64,000 nucleotides of DNA, taken from contig CM043948.1 in assembly GCA_014529385.2 (NCBI GenBank), positions 78,354,291 through 78,418,290 on the forward strand, given 5' to 3'. Below are positions 10,020-20,043 of this stretch, piece by piece. The stretch's first letter is position 1. Every line of letters begins with the position of its first letter. The notes beneath the pieces were generated by a model. The model did no database searches. It was not told the DNA's origin and saw only the letters and a list, made by a program, of their open reading frames with translations. A program made the position numbers and the translations under genes. Source of the stretch: Adiantum capillus-veneris (Eukaryota; Streptophyta; Polypodiopsida; Polypodiales; Pteridaceae).

Positions 10020-13000
10020 TCATTCATGATCAGCAGCAGCAAAGAGGGATATGAGACTCGCCGCATCACAGGTCTCCTCATCCTTCACCAACATTGCTTG
10101 CTCCACCATCATCAATCTAGCATGATACAATTTAAGAAGCAATCCATTTACCCTTGACTTATGTTGAACACCATCCAGGTTAGCCGGCTGATATGTGCCA
10201 TTTGGAAAACACTCCACTAGCTTGAAAGGGCCTTCCCACTTAATTTGAAACATCTTTTGGAAGGTGTTTTCCAGCTTACTGTTGTAGCGCAAAACGAAGT
10301 CATGCTTCTTGATACCCTTAATTTTGACCTTTTCATTTATCTTTGCTAGAGCCCTATCTTGCATCTGCCCATAATGTTCCAATGCACTCATCCTATCCAG
10401 CTAAACCTCTTGTAGCGGTAAGAGCCTCTCTTCGAATGCATCACTAGGCGGCCCAAGCAACTTCTTTAACATCTTGACCGCAGGCAACTCTACTTCCACA
10501 GGCAATAGTGCTTCTTTTCCATACACCAAATGAAATGGAGTAAACCCTATACCTGTCTTCACCGAAGTACGGTATGCCCATAATGCACTAAACAATTCCA
10601 AATCCCAATTCTTTCCTTGGTGCTCTGTCACTTTCGAAAGAATCTGTACCAGCTCACCATTGAATCTTTCATTAAAGCCATTACATTGTGGGTAATAAGG
10701 AGTGGTATGCTGGTGCCTAATATTCATCTTTGTACATAAAAAATCTAGTAGTTTAGCTCTAAATCCAGGCCCCTTATCTGAAAGTAGCTCCACTGGCACC
10801 CCAAACTTGCAACATATTTCATCATACACAAATTTTTCCACATCCTTTGCAGTGATCTGTTTTACTGCTATAGCCTGTGCCCATCTAGAAAGATAGTCCA
10901 CTGCCGTCAAAATATAGCTTTTGCCCCTGCTTGTGATAGGTAACGGGCCTATTGCATCAATCCCCCACTTTTCAAACACATCAAACGCCATAATGGTTTT
11001 TCGTAGCTATGGCTTCAACACTCTCTTCCCAAATGCTTGACACCTATTGCAAGACCTACACCAATGGTGAACATCCTTGTGCAGACTAGGCCATACATAC
11101 CCCTCTTGCAAAATCTTTTGCAAGGTGATCTTTAGAGCAAAATGGCCACCACATGCGCCTTCATGATTCTCTTCCAACACTCTGTAAAGCTCCTCCCGTC
11201 AAGGTACACGTCTCAACACAATATCAGCCCCTTTCACGTATAAGACATCACCAATCAATTTGTACCTGTATGCTCTACGCACAAAGCCATACTTCTTAGA
11301 CTTATGAATCTCCTTTGGAATGATTCCTGTTAGCAAAAATTCCTCTTCTTGAGCCAAACTTTCCCGGCCATGATAAAAAGGTAAAGTGGTCCTCAACACA
11401 AATAGCTCCCCAATCATGCCTTGAGCTGCTTCATGTGCTTCTCCATTTAGAGCACGTTCAATGTGTCTGATGATCCATGCTTTGAACTTTTTTAACAGGC
11501 CTTTAATTCTGAAGAACATTTCCTTCAATGAGGTGTTCTTGCTCTTCCACACACCCAACACTTGCTTCACCACTAACAAGGCATCACCTTTTATGCTCAA
11601 CCTTCGAACCCCATGCTTCAAACAAATGTGTAATCCGGCTTCCAGAGTAGCATATTCAGCCTCATTGTTACTATGAGCATCCAATTTGAACCCTCTCTTG
11701 CATACTAGCTTCCCCTCTAGATCATAAAGTGCTATACCCCCTGAAGCTGCATCATGGCTCTTTCTGTATGAACCATCAAAGAACAACACATGTGCATTGC
11801 TGATCTGTGGCACTTCTTCAACTCCCTTTCTCACCACCTCTTCCTTAACAATAAGGGGATTCTCCTTGTAGGTCAACAAATGAGCTAGGGTAGTCCTTGT
11901 ACTATCTTCCACTAGAAAAGAGAACTCAAACTCTTGCAGCTCAATTACCCATTTCTTCACCACATTTGACATGTTAGTACCATTAATTAACTGTGGCAAA
12001 AAGGCATAACTCGTCAAGAAAACAAAAGGCCGTGGTAGCAAGTAATGACGAAATCGTCGACAAGCAAATATTACATTGGCCATCACTAGCTCTACGTCCG
12101 AGAACTTTCTCTCCGCTACCATTTTCACTCGGCTTGCACAATACACTGGCCTCATATAATGGCTGCCCTTCCCCTTTTACAATAGCATGGCTCCAATGGC
12201 ATCATCCCCTACTGAGGGATTTACATAAAAAGCTTTCTCCCAATCACGAGCCTGCATGGCTGACAAACCCCCTAACACCTCTTTCACCTCTTGAAACACT
12301 TCTTCACACTTGTCATCCCATTGCAATGGATCATGCTTTGCCACTTGTTGTAATGGATAAAGAATATGAGAAGACAATGGAATAAACCTTGCCATGTACT
12401 TCACTTTGTGTATAAAGGTTGCCAATTGCTTCGTACTCGTAGGTGATGGAAGAAGAATAATAGACTTAACCTTGTCTGGATCAGCCTAAATGCCATTTTC
12501 TGACACCATGTGGCCCAATAACTTCACCCTTGGCTGTGCTAGATGACATTTCTTTGTATTTAGTTGTCCTCCACATTCACCATATCGAGCCAATACCATC
12601 TACAGCTTCTCATGGTGTTCAGCCCTACTGCTATAAACACAGAAGTCATCCATAAAAGCTTTAGCACAACTACCAATGAATGGTTCTGACACCCAATTTG
12701 CTCTCTCTTGATAGAAGGAAGATCCATTTGACAACCCAAATGGCAATTCTGTGTAGCAATAGCAGCCCCATGGTGTAATAAAAGTTGTCTTTGTGCAGTC
12801 TTTAAGAGCAATCTTCAATTGAAAATAGCCTGAAAAACCATCACACACACTGTACCTCTCATAACCTACCACTGAATCCAAGATCTGATCAATGAATGGA
12901 AGAGGATATGGGTTCTTCTTAGTGGCTGCGTTTAAGGGTTTAAAATCTACACAAATTTTCCACTTCCCATCCTTCTTTGGACTGACTACAACTGGACTCA

Positions 13001-14326
13001 CCCATTTTGTGGTCTCCACAGGGACTATGAACCCTGCCTTCAATAACTTGTCCACTTCTTCTCGCAAGGCTTCCATTTGCACTTGACCCATCCTTCTTAG
13101 CCTTTGCCGCACTGGCTTAGCACCTTCTTTCAGCTCTATATGCATCTCTTCGCCCTTAAACCCTCTGATCTCTTCATATGAAGTAATGAAAAAATCAAGA
13201 AAACTAGCCAGCATGTGCAAATATATATCCTTCTCCATAGTTGAGAGGTCTCCACTGATCATTTGTGTCATCAATTCCTACTTCTTTGACAATCAACCTT
13301 GGTTTGCATCAGCCCTTCAATCACTTCATAAGGCCCTTCACTTTCATCTTCAACCTCATTCGCAAATGCAACTAAACCAAACTCTTGGATTTCTTTGTCC
13401 ATCAAAAGAAATGCAACATCAGCATCCTCATCACTGTTGGTAGTGCTATCACTGTCCTCATCTGTCACCGTGGAAGAGTCTTCATCACTAGACTCATCCT
13501 CATCTTCATAAAGCTCCTCTAATCGTTTCCTTGTGTCCATATTATAAAGCTTCTTGGTACCTGTCTTTCCATAGAGGCTAATCGTACCATGTTGCCAATC
13601 TTGAACATCTCCCACTGCACGTAACCATGGTCTGCCCAGTATAATAGGATATGCTCCCAACCCTGCTGGCATCACATGAAAATCAACCACTGCCTTTGCA
13701 TCATATGCCTCCACTTCTAAGCTCTTTACAACACCCAAGCATTTTACTTTTTGTTGGTTTGCCAATCTGATCCAAAAACGTGACACCCCAGCCACTGTGA
13801 GACCCATCTTCTCAACGCATGAGTGTGTTATGACGCATATTTGGGCTCCGCCATCCACATAACCTTGTCCCAAATTTTTCCTTTTATGCCACACATCTAC
13901 TATTGGACAAATGTCTTGTAGCTCATCCATGGCCAGCACCTTTACTGAACCTCTCTCTGGCTCTTTCTCCATTGGGTTAACCATCCTCTTCCACTGTCGC
14001 TTTAGCTTAGGCACCATCTCTATAAGCTGCCCAAAAGTAACATCTGCCTTCCTGCTCGTCAAATCCTCCTTCAATTCATAGCTTAATTGCCCATCCCCTA
14101 GTGGAAAATCTGAAACATGAAACTTTCGACGAGCTCTCCTTTTCCTCTTGGCCTTGACATCCTCGCATTCATGGCTCTTTCCTTTCTTCTTATTAGGACC
14201 TGGGGCACTTCTTCCTTCCTTATCCTCTGTGGTCCTCTTCCCAATAGGCATCACTAATGTATGCTCTAGCTTTGATGCCTTCTCCAAGGTGACTACACTT
14301 AGCACTTTTGTGTTTCCCTTTTCCTC
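10020..14326 (-). pseudogene. pol: gypsy element 2 Pol: PR-RT-RH-aRH-IN, broken
   Basis: In the same frame as Gag, after UAG. Protease core YVDGGAQICVITHSC at about 13850, then PIILGRPWLRAVG. A 1-bp deletion near 13300 (GATTG against GAATTG in element 1) shifts the frame. RT spans about 13270-12600 with VCDGFSGYFQLKIALKD, LPFGLSNG and FMDDFCVYS. Stops follow in the connection region. The second RNase H has FFDGSYRKSHDAASGG and NNEAEYATLEAGL (12155-11199). The integrase has an HHCC finger (stops at 11199 and near 11010), then a core with IDAIGP, LLSDKG and CNGFNERFNGE, a TAG at 10399, and a GPY/F-like module (FQIKWEGPFKLVE). Several stops are single transitions from Gln or Trp codons, as expected from deamination of methylated cytosine. 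Confidence 0.88.
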
Positions 14327-14329
14327 CTA
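14327..14329 (-). promoter_or_regulatory. In-frame UAG between Gag and Pol (possible readthrough site)
   Basis: Context ACC UAG GAG GAA AAG GGA. The same codon and near-identical surroundings occur in element 1 (6016-6018), and Pol continues in the same frame as Gag. Stop-codon suppression is a known gag-pol strategy in some LTR elements and gammaretroviruses. Use here is inferred from conservation in two copies only. Confidence 0.5.
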
Positions 14330-15349
14330 GGTCAGTCCACTGGTTCCTTCGTCTCCCTTAATTTCGATTCCATAATCATTTGACCTAGTTAACACCTGTC
14401 TTGACAATGGAGACATGTCTCCCCCCATTCTTGGTGTCTTATCACATTGCGGGCTGATGTGACCCAACTCTCCACAATTATAACATGTAGACGTCTGCCT
14501 CCAAAACCTACCATTGTTTTGTCCAACACCATTCCTAGGCCTTTCTTCACCTCCTGGCTGATTTGCAAACCTCCCTCGACCTCGATTATTTCCCACTTGA
14601 CATAGCATGTTTAGGCTGAGATTATTCATCAAATCTACCATTTGCCTCATGTCTTGCCTTAGCCCATCATCTTGCACTGCTGTAGTGACCACTGCTGGCA
14701 TAACCTGAGTAGTAAGAGGAACCACTGGTTCGTGATGAACCCTTGACATGCGACCTTGTAAAGACTCTATAGGCTGAAATTCAGACCTCATGGGCAAAGA
14801 CTCCACCCTTAACTGGCTCATTTTCCTCAACTTCCACTCTTTGTTCCTTGCTACCTCTAGTGCATCTTCATATGTCCTAGGCTTCTTTAGCTCCACTCTC
14901 CAACGTAAATTCTCCCAAAGACCAGCCAAGAACCTGTCTTTCTTCATCATGTCAGGCGGGGGTACCTGTGGTGCTAAGGCCTTGCACATTCGCTCCCATG
15001 CCAATGAAAACTTACGTATGTACCCATCTACTGGCTCACCTTCCTTCTGCACCAAACCTTGTACTTCTTGCCACACTTTGTCAGGATCTTCTATCTTCAC
15101 AAACTCCACTTCCAATCCATGCCTTAGATTGTCCCAACTCAATCTTATAGGTGGATCCGCTGCACGCAACTCCTCTTCAAATGCCTTGGACCAAACTCGT
15201 GCATCACTCTTCAAACAAATTTGGAGAAGGCGTAACATTTGCGTAGGGTCATGAATCTGGTTGCTAATGCAGGCAACCTCCATATTTTCCAAAAATTCTT
15301 CCACATCTTCATCACTTCTTCCATGAAACTCCGGATAAGAGAAAGCCAT
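14327..15349 (-). CDS. gag: gypsy element 2 Gag
   Basis: Open frame of 340 codons from ATG at 15349 (MAFSYPEFHGRSDEDVEEF); the frame is open a further 19 codons upstream, but the equivalent sequence in element 1 is interrupted there, so the internal ATG is preferred. The capsid-like part includes VWQEVQGLVQKEGEPVDGY and FLAGLWENLRWRVE. The C-terminal part has one CCHC knuckle, CYNCGELGHISPQC. It forms virus-like particles and packages element RNA. It ends at the UAG shared with element 1. It is the only complete reading frame in this element. Confidence 0.87.
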   Translation of the reverse strand: MAFSYPEFHGRSDEDVEEFLENMEVACISNQIHDPTQMLRLLQICLKSDARVWSKAFEEELRAADPPIRLSWDNLRHGLEVEFVKIEDPDKVWQEVQGLVQKEGEPVDGYIRKFSLAWERMCKALAPQVPPPDMMKKDRFLAGLWENLRWRVELKKPRTYEDALEVARNKEWKLRKMSQLRVESLPMRSEFQPIESLQGRMSRVHHEPVVPLTTQVMPAVVTTAVQDDGLRQDMRQMVDLMNNLSLNMLCQVGNNRGRGRFANQPGGEERPRNGVGQNNGRFWRQTSTCYNCGELGHISPQCDKTPRMGGDMSPLSRQVLTRSNDYGIEIKGDEGTSGLT

Positions 15350-16398
15350 GGCTACCCAAGTTTCAATGCTTTGAGAACCCCTTTGAACACACGTGCAAGA
15401 ACCCAAAACTTTTGACTACCCAATCCCCAGAAACTTCAATGGAGCTCAGCTTTAGATAAGGACAAACACATGCACATCAAATGAGTTTTCATAGTTGATC
15501 ATCGGAATTACAACAGGCAAAGGACATTCCAAGATCTCTCGTAATATTCTTGGTCCAAACATAAAGACTATGCGCTACTGGAAAAAAATATTCCTGGACA
15601 CATGAACATTTATCTGGATTCTTTGAGTTAAATGAAATGGAGTGAATTGAGGGCCATTTTGATCATCCATTAAAGCCAACCATGAAGCTCCCAAGAAGGC
15701 ATACCTGACTTAACCTCTGATTTTGCCAAAATTTCAGCAGCATAACAGCATAAATGGCTCAAAAGACCAAAAAACCAGCCATCATAACTTCGAAAAATTT
15801 TGGCAGAGTTTCCCTAGAAATACAGCAGTAGGAACCCAAAATATAGACCGTATATGTATGCATAAACTGTCAACAATAGAACTCGAGCATCAAATAGGAA
15901 TCACTAGTACATAGCCTTTGGCGAGGTCACGAAAAGGGTGCTCCAGCTACCTGTATCACCGAAAGGATCTCCACATTTGAGAATCCCCAAGCTCAATAAA
16001 AACCTCACGCTATCGACCCTCACACGAAGCTAATGCAAATCGCGTATAGTCAAGTCTCAGAAATGACTATCTTCCAGACCAAGTCTCAGAAATGGCTGGG
16101 ACTGCCAAATCAAACCAAGTATGGCTCCACAAATGCATACAATGGAAGTTTCCACAAGTAACGTACAATTCAACAGAAAATGCGCTCAAACAGGCGCCAA
16201 GTGATGCATACCCACAACAACTGCAAGTGACATCACTGCTAGTATATCACTATACTCCAGCTACCTGTACCTGTGTGAATCACCTGTACCTGTACCTATC
16301 CTTGTAACCTGTAACCTGTAACATGTAATCTGCAACCTGCAACCTGTAATCCCGAATCTCGAAGCTTGAAGCTCGAAGCAGAAGGTACTCGAAGAAGA
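15350..16398 (-). other. Untranslated leader of gypsy element 2
   Basis: About 1 kb between the primer site and gag without a long frame. Next to the primer site (16259-16346) is a degenerate array of seven-base units, TTACAGG/TTGCAGG on the sense strand. Element 1 retains only the gag-proximal 165 bp of this leader. Confidence 0.75.
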
Positions 16399-16416
16399 TC
16401 CTCCATGGGGGCACCA
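16399..16416 (-). promoter_or_regulatory. Candidate primer-binding site of gypsy element 2
   Basis: Six bases inside the 5' LTR the sense strand reads TGGTGCCCCCATGGAGGA. The TGG start and the position fit a tRNA 3' end (CCA). I could not match it to a specific tRNA from memory. Confidence 0.45.
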
Positions 16417-16422
16417 AAAGAA

Positions 16423-17562
16423 TGTGACCTGGATGAAAACACACACAGCGCCTCTATAATGACCCCACACACACTCTTGGGAAGATACACACACACACTA
16501 TGGGGCACCACTCGGCTTAGACACCACACCTGGCCGAGACAGGGAACACACCTCTAGAGTGAGAGGAGAGAGACTATCCACTTGCCTACTCCACACAGAC
16601 ACACACACACACACATACCTAAAAAACTCAGCTCAAAAGAGGATAATTTCTGATGTTTAGATACAATTGAGCTTGGGCCAACACAAATGGGGCAAATAGC
16701 TCACACAATATGGGTAAAATAAGCCAGATACAATCACAAACTAGAGTGGAAACTTCGCTCATAGGAGAAACTTACACATAAAAATAGCAGTAAAAGAGTG
16801 AGGAATTTGGCAAAATGGACAGCGCCATCGCATCCAGAACGGCCCAAAACCCCAGTCTACAATGTCAAAGTGCTCAAATCTGACCTCGGATGAGCAGTTT
16901 ATAGCCAAAACATGCTCCAAAATGAGCAAAAACACAGCTGCGGCTGTTCCTCCTCTCTTCTCCATGTTTTTTCTGGTCTTCTCTCTTTTTTTTCAGCTTC
17001 CACACTTAGCTTTATTAGTTGGGCACCCTTGGCCTTTTAGATGACCTCAAACGGACCCCGAACAGGCCAAAAATTGACCTCGCAGTGCATATTTGTCACC
17101 TTTTTTGCATCATCCGCACACCTGGCACTCATTTCTTTTCAATAATGCGTCTCGCAACCACGTGAAGTGGCCCCAAAAATTGGTCCTAATGATGACCTTT
17201 CTGCATAACTCTCACAAGAAAACACCACTTTGTGTCCGTATTCATCCACGTGCAAATATTGACCCCGTTCGGCCTCCTGACGCCACTCGATGCCATCTGA
17301 CGCACCTGCTTATCTCATGTCGTTGGCCCGAGGATAGCTTCCTCAAGAAGTTTTACGCGCTACCAACTCCTCTTTATTGTAGAAAAAACACAGTGGTACT
17401 GGTAATAGTGAAAATCGATGCACTATGTACACCCTGTCCTACCTGTACACATGTGGGCCCCATGTAACCACCTGGCTCTGAAAAATGGGCAATTCTTTAT
17501 TTGATGCACCATGCATGTATAGGTACATATGCGCAATCCCTTGCTCCAAAAAACTCCTGACA
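16423..17562 (-). repeat. 5' LTR of gypsy element 2
   Basis: 1,140 bp, on the plus strand TGTGACCTGGATG ... CTCCTGACA, matching 8854-9991. It is followed by ACGT (17563-17566), the right target duplication. Confidence 0.92.
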
Positions 17563-17563
17563 A

Positions 17564-18763
17564 CGTGTACCTTGGCGGGAGGAGCTTTATAGAGTGCTGG
17601 AAGAGAATCATGAAGGTGCATGTGGCGGCCATTTTGCTCTAAAGATCACCTTGCATAAGATCTTGCAAGAGGGGTATGTATGGCCTAGTTTGCACAAGGA
17701 TGTTCACCATTGGTGTAGGTCTTGCAATAGGTGTCAAGCATTTGGAAAGAGAGTGTTGAAGCCAGAGCTACAAAAAACCATTATGGAATTTGATGTGTTT
17801 GAAAAGTGGGGAATTGATGCAATATGCCCATTACCTATCACAAGCAGGGGCAAAATCTATATTTTGACTACAGTGGACTATCTCTCTAGATGGGTAGAGG
17901 CTATAGCACTAAAACAAATCATTGCAAAGGATGTGGAAAAATTTGTGTACAATGAATTTTGTTGCAAGTTTGGGGTTCCACAAGAGCTACTTTCGGATAA
18001 GGGTCTAGGATTTAGAGCTAAACTGCTAGACTTTTTATGCGCAAAGATGAAGATTAGGCATCAGCATTCCACCCCTTATTACCCGCAGTGTAATGGCTTA
18101 AATGAAAGATTCAATGGTGAGTTGATACAAATCCTTTCGAAAGTGACAGAGCACCAAGAAAAGAATTGGGATTTGGAATTGCCTAGTGCATTATGGGCTT
18201 ACCGTACTTCGGTAAAGACAAGTACAGGGTTTACTCCATTTCATTTGGTATATGGAAAGGGAGCACTATTGCTTGTGGAAGTAGAGTTGCCTGCATTCAA
18301 GATGCTAGAGAAGTTGCTTGGGCCTCCTAGTGATGCATTCAAAGAGAGGCTCTTAGAGTTACAAGAGGTTCAGCTGGATAGGATGAGTGCATTGGAAGAC
18401 TATGGGCAGATGCAGGATAAGGCTTTGGCAAAGATAAATGAAAAGGTCAAAAGTAAGGGTATCAAGAAGCATGATTTGGTTTTGCGATACAACAATAAGC
18501 TGGACAACACCTTCCAAAAGAAGTTTCAAATTAAGTGGGAAGGCCCTTTCAAGGTAGTGGAGTATTTTCCGAATGGTACATATCAGTTGGCTAACCTGGA
18601 TGGGATTCTACATAAGTCAAGGGTAAATGGATTGCGTCTTAAATTGTATCATGCTAGGTTAATGATGGTGGAGCAAGATGAGCTGTTTGTGGAGAAAGTA
18701 ATGTATGTGAGGGACGAGGAGGCCTATGACGCGGCGAGTCTCATCTCTTTTTACTGTTGCTGA
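17564..18763 (+). CDS. int: gypsy element 1 integrase, 3' part of Pol
   Basis: Open for 399 codons from the junction, with no stop. It has an HHCC zinc finger (HEGACGGHFALKI, then HHWCRSCNRCQ), a DDE core (WGIDAICPLP, LLSDKGLGF, CNGLNERFNGE), and a C-terminal GPY/F-like module (FQIKWEGPFKVVEYFPNGTY). It would insert element DNA into the genome. It is only the C-terminal end of a Pol polyprotein now cut off from its upstream part, so it has no start of its own; the many leading ATG/GTG codons are internal. Its open state contrasts with the heavy decay of the left half, probably by chance. Confidence 0.87.
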   Translation, partial: RVPWREELYRVLEENHEGACGGHFALKITLHKILQEGYVWPSLHKDVHHWCRSCNRCQAFGKRVLKPELQKTIMEFDVFEKWGIDAICPLPITSRGKIYILTTVDYLSRWVEAIALKQIIAKDVEKFVYNEFCCKFGVPQELLSDKGLGFRAKLLDFLCAKMKIRHQHSTPYYPQCNGLNERFNGELIQILSKVTEHQEKNWDLELPSALWAYRTSVKTSTGFTPFHLVYGKGALLLVEVELPAFKMLEKLLGPPSDAFKERLLELQEVQLDRMSALEDYGQMQDKALAKINEKVKSKGIKKHDLVLRYNNKLDNTFQKKFQIKWEGPFKVVEYFPNGTYQLANLDGILHKSRVNGLRLKLYHARLMMVEQDELFVEKVMYVRDEEAYDAASLISFYCC

Positions 18764-18801
18764 TCATGAATGATCTAGCAGGCTAGGGGATGGGAAAATT
18801 A

Positions 18802-19903
18802 TGCTAGGAGTTTTTTGGAGCAAGGGATTGCGCATATGTATATACACATGCATGGTGCATCAAATAAAGAATTGCCAATTTTCCACAGCCGGGTGGTTAC
18901 GTGGGGCCCACATGTGTACAAGTAGGACATCATGTACATAGTGCATCAATTTTCACTATCATCAGTATCAGTGTGTTTTTTCTATCTACGGGCCGATGAC
19001 ATGAGGTAAGCAGGTGCGTCAAATGGCATCTAGTGGCGTTAGGAGGTCGAATGGGGTCCATATTTGCACATGGATTAGTACGAACACAACGTGGGTGTTT
19101 CCTTGTGATAATTATACAAAAATATCATCATGAGAATTGTATTTGGGGTCCACTTCACATGATTATGGGATGCATTATTAAAAAAAGTTGAGTGCCAGGT
19201 GTGCGGATGGATGCAGCAGGGTGATAACTATGCACTCCGAGACCATTTTTTGGCCTGTTCGGGGTTCGTTTGAGGTCAACTAAATGGCCAAGGGTGCTCA
19301 AGTAATAAAGCTAAGTGTGGGAACTGAAAAAACTAAGAGAAGACCAAAAAAAACGTGGATAGAAGAGGAGAAACAGCCGCAACTCTGTTTTTCCTCTTTT
19401 GGAGCCTATTTTGGCCATAAACTGCTCATTCGAGGTTGGATTTGAGCACTTTGACATTGTAGACTCGGGTTTTGAGCCGTTCTGGACAGAATGGAGCTGT
19501 CCATTTTGTCAAATTCCTCAGTATTTTTCTGATATTTTGGTTGTGTAAGTTTCTCTTATGAGCGAAGCTTTTGCTGCAATTTGTGATTGTATCTGGCATA
19601 TTTTACCCATATTGTGTGAGTTATTTGCCCCATTGGTTTTGGCCCAAGATCAATTGTATCCAAACATCAGAAATTATCCTCTTTTGAGCTGAGTTTTTCG
19701 GGTGTGTGGGGGTGTGTGTCTCTTTGTGTGGAGTGGGAAAATGCATAGTCTCTCTCTTGTCACTCCATCGGTGTGTTTCCTGTCTCGGCCAGGTGGGTTG
19801 TGTAAGCCGAGTGGTGCCCCATAGTGTGTGTGTGTGTGTATCATCCCAAGAGTGTGTGTCGGGTCATTATAGACGTGTTGTGTGGTATTCCATCCCGCTC
19901 ACA
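18802..19903 (+). repeat. 3' LTR of gypsy element 1
   Basis: 1,102 bp, TGCTAGGAGTTTTTTGGAG ... CATCCCGCTCACA. It is the inverted homologue of the element 2 LTRs but clearly more diverged from both than they are from each other. The terminal TG/CA is kept. Confidence 0.9.
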
Positions 19904-19942
19904 CCGTATAGAGAGGGAATATGAGAGAGCAATAGAGATGTG

Positions 19943-19947
<5 letters not shown>

Positions 19948-20037
<90 letters not shown>

Positions 20038-20042
20038 GAGGA
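19948..20042. repeat. (GA)n microsatellite
   Basis: Nearly perfect GA run of about 90 bp, 45 bp beyond the element 1 LTR. Confidence 0.95.
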
Positions 20043-20043
20043 G

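Larger units (their letters stand above)
8854..17562 (-). mobile_element. Ty3/gypsy element 2, full length, nested in element 1
   Basis: An 8,709-bp minus-strand LTR retrotransposon with two LTRs of about 1.14 kb, primer site, leader, gag, UAG, PR-RT-RH-aRH-IN and polypurine tract. The FMDDF RT motif, the DGG protease core and the second cellular-type RNase H between RT/RH and integrase place it near the Tat/Athila branch of plant gypsy elements; no chromodomain is seen. It sits within pol of a same-family element in the opposite orientation, flanked by ACGT. At least one frameshift and several nonsense codons make it defective. Confidence 0.93.
17563..19903 (+). mobile_element. Ty3/gypsy element 1, right part with 3' LTR
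   Basis: Resumes element 1 exactly where 8853 left off, after the duplicated ACGT. It contains the integrase, polypurine tract (AGGGGATGGGAAAATTA) and 3' LTR. No target duplication can be checked because the 5' end is lost. Confidence 0.9.
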
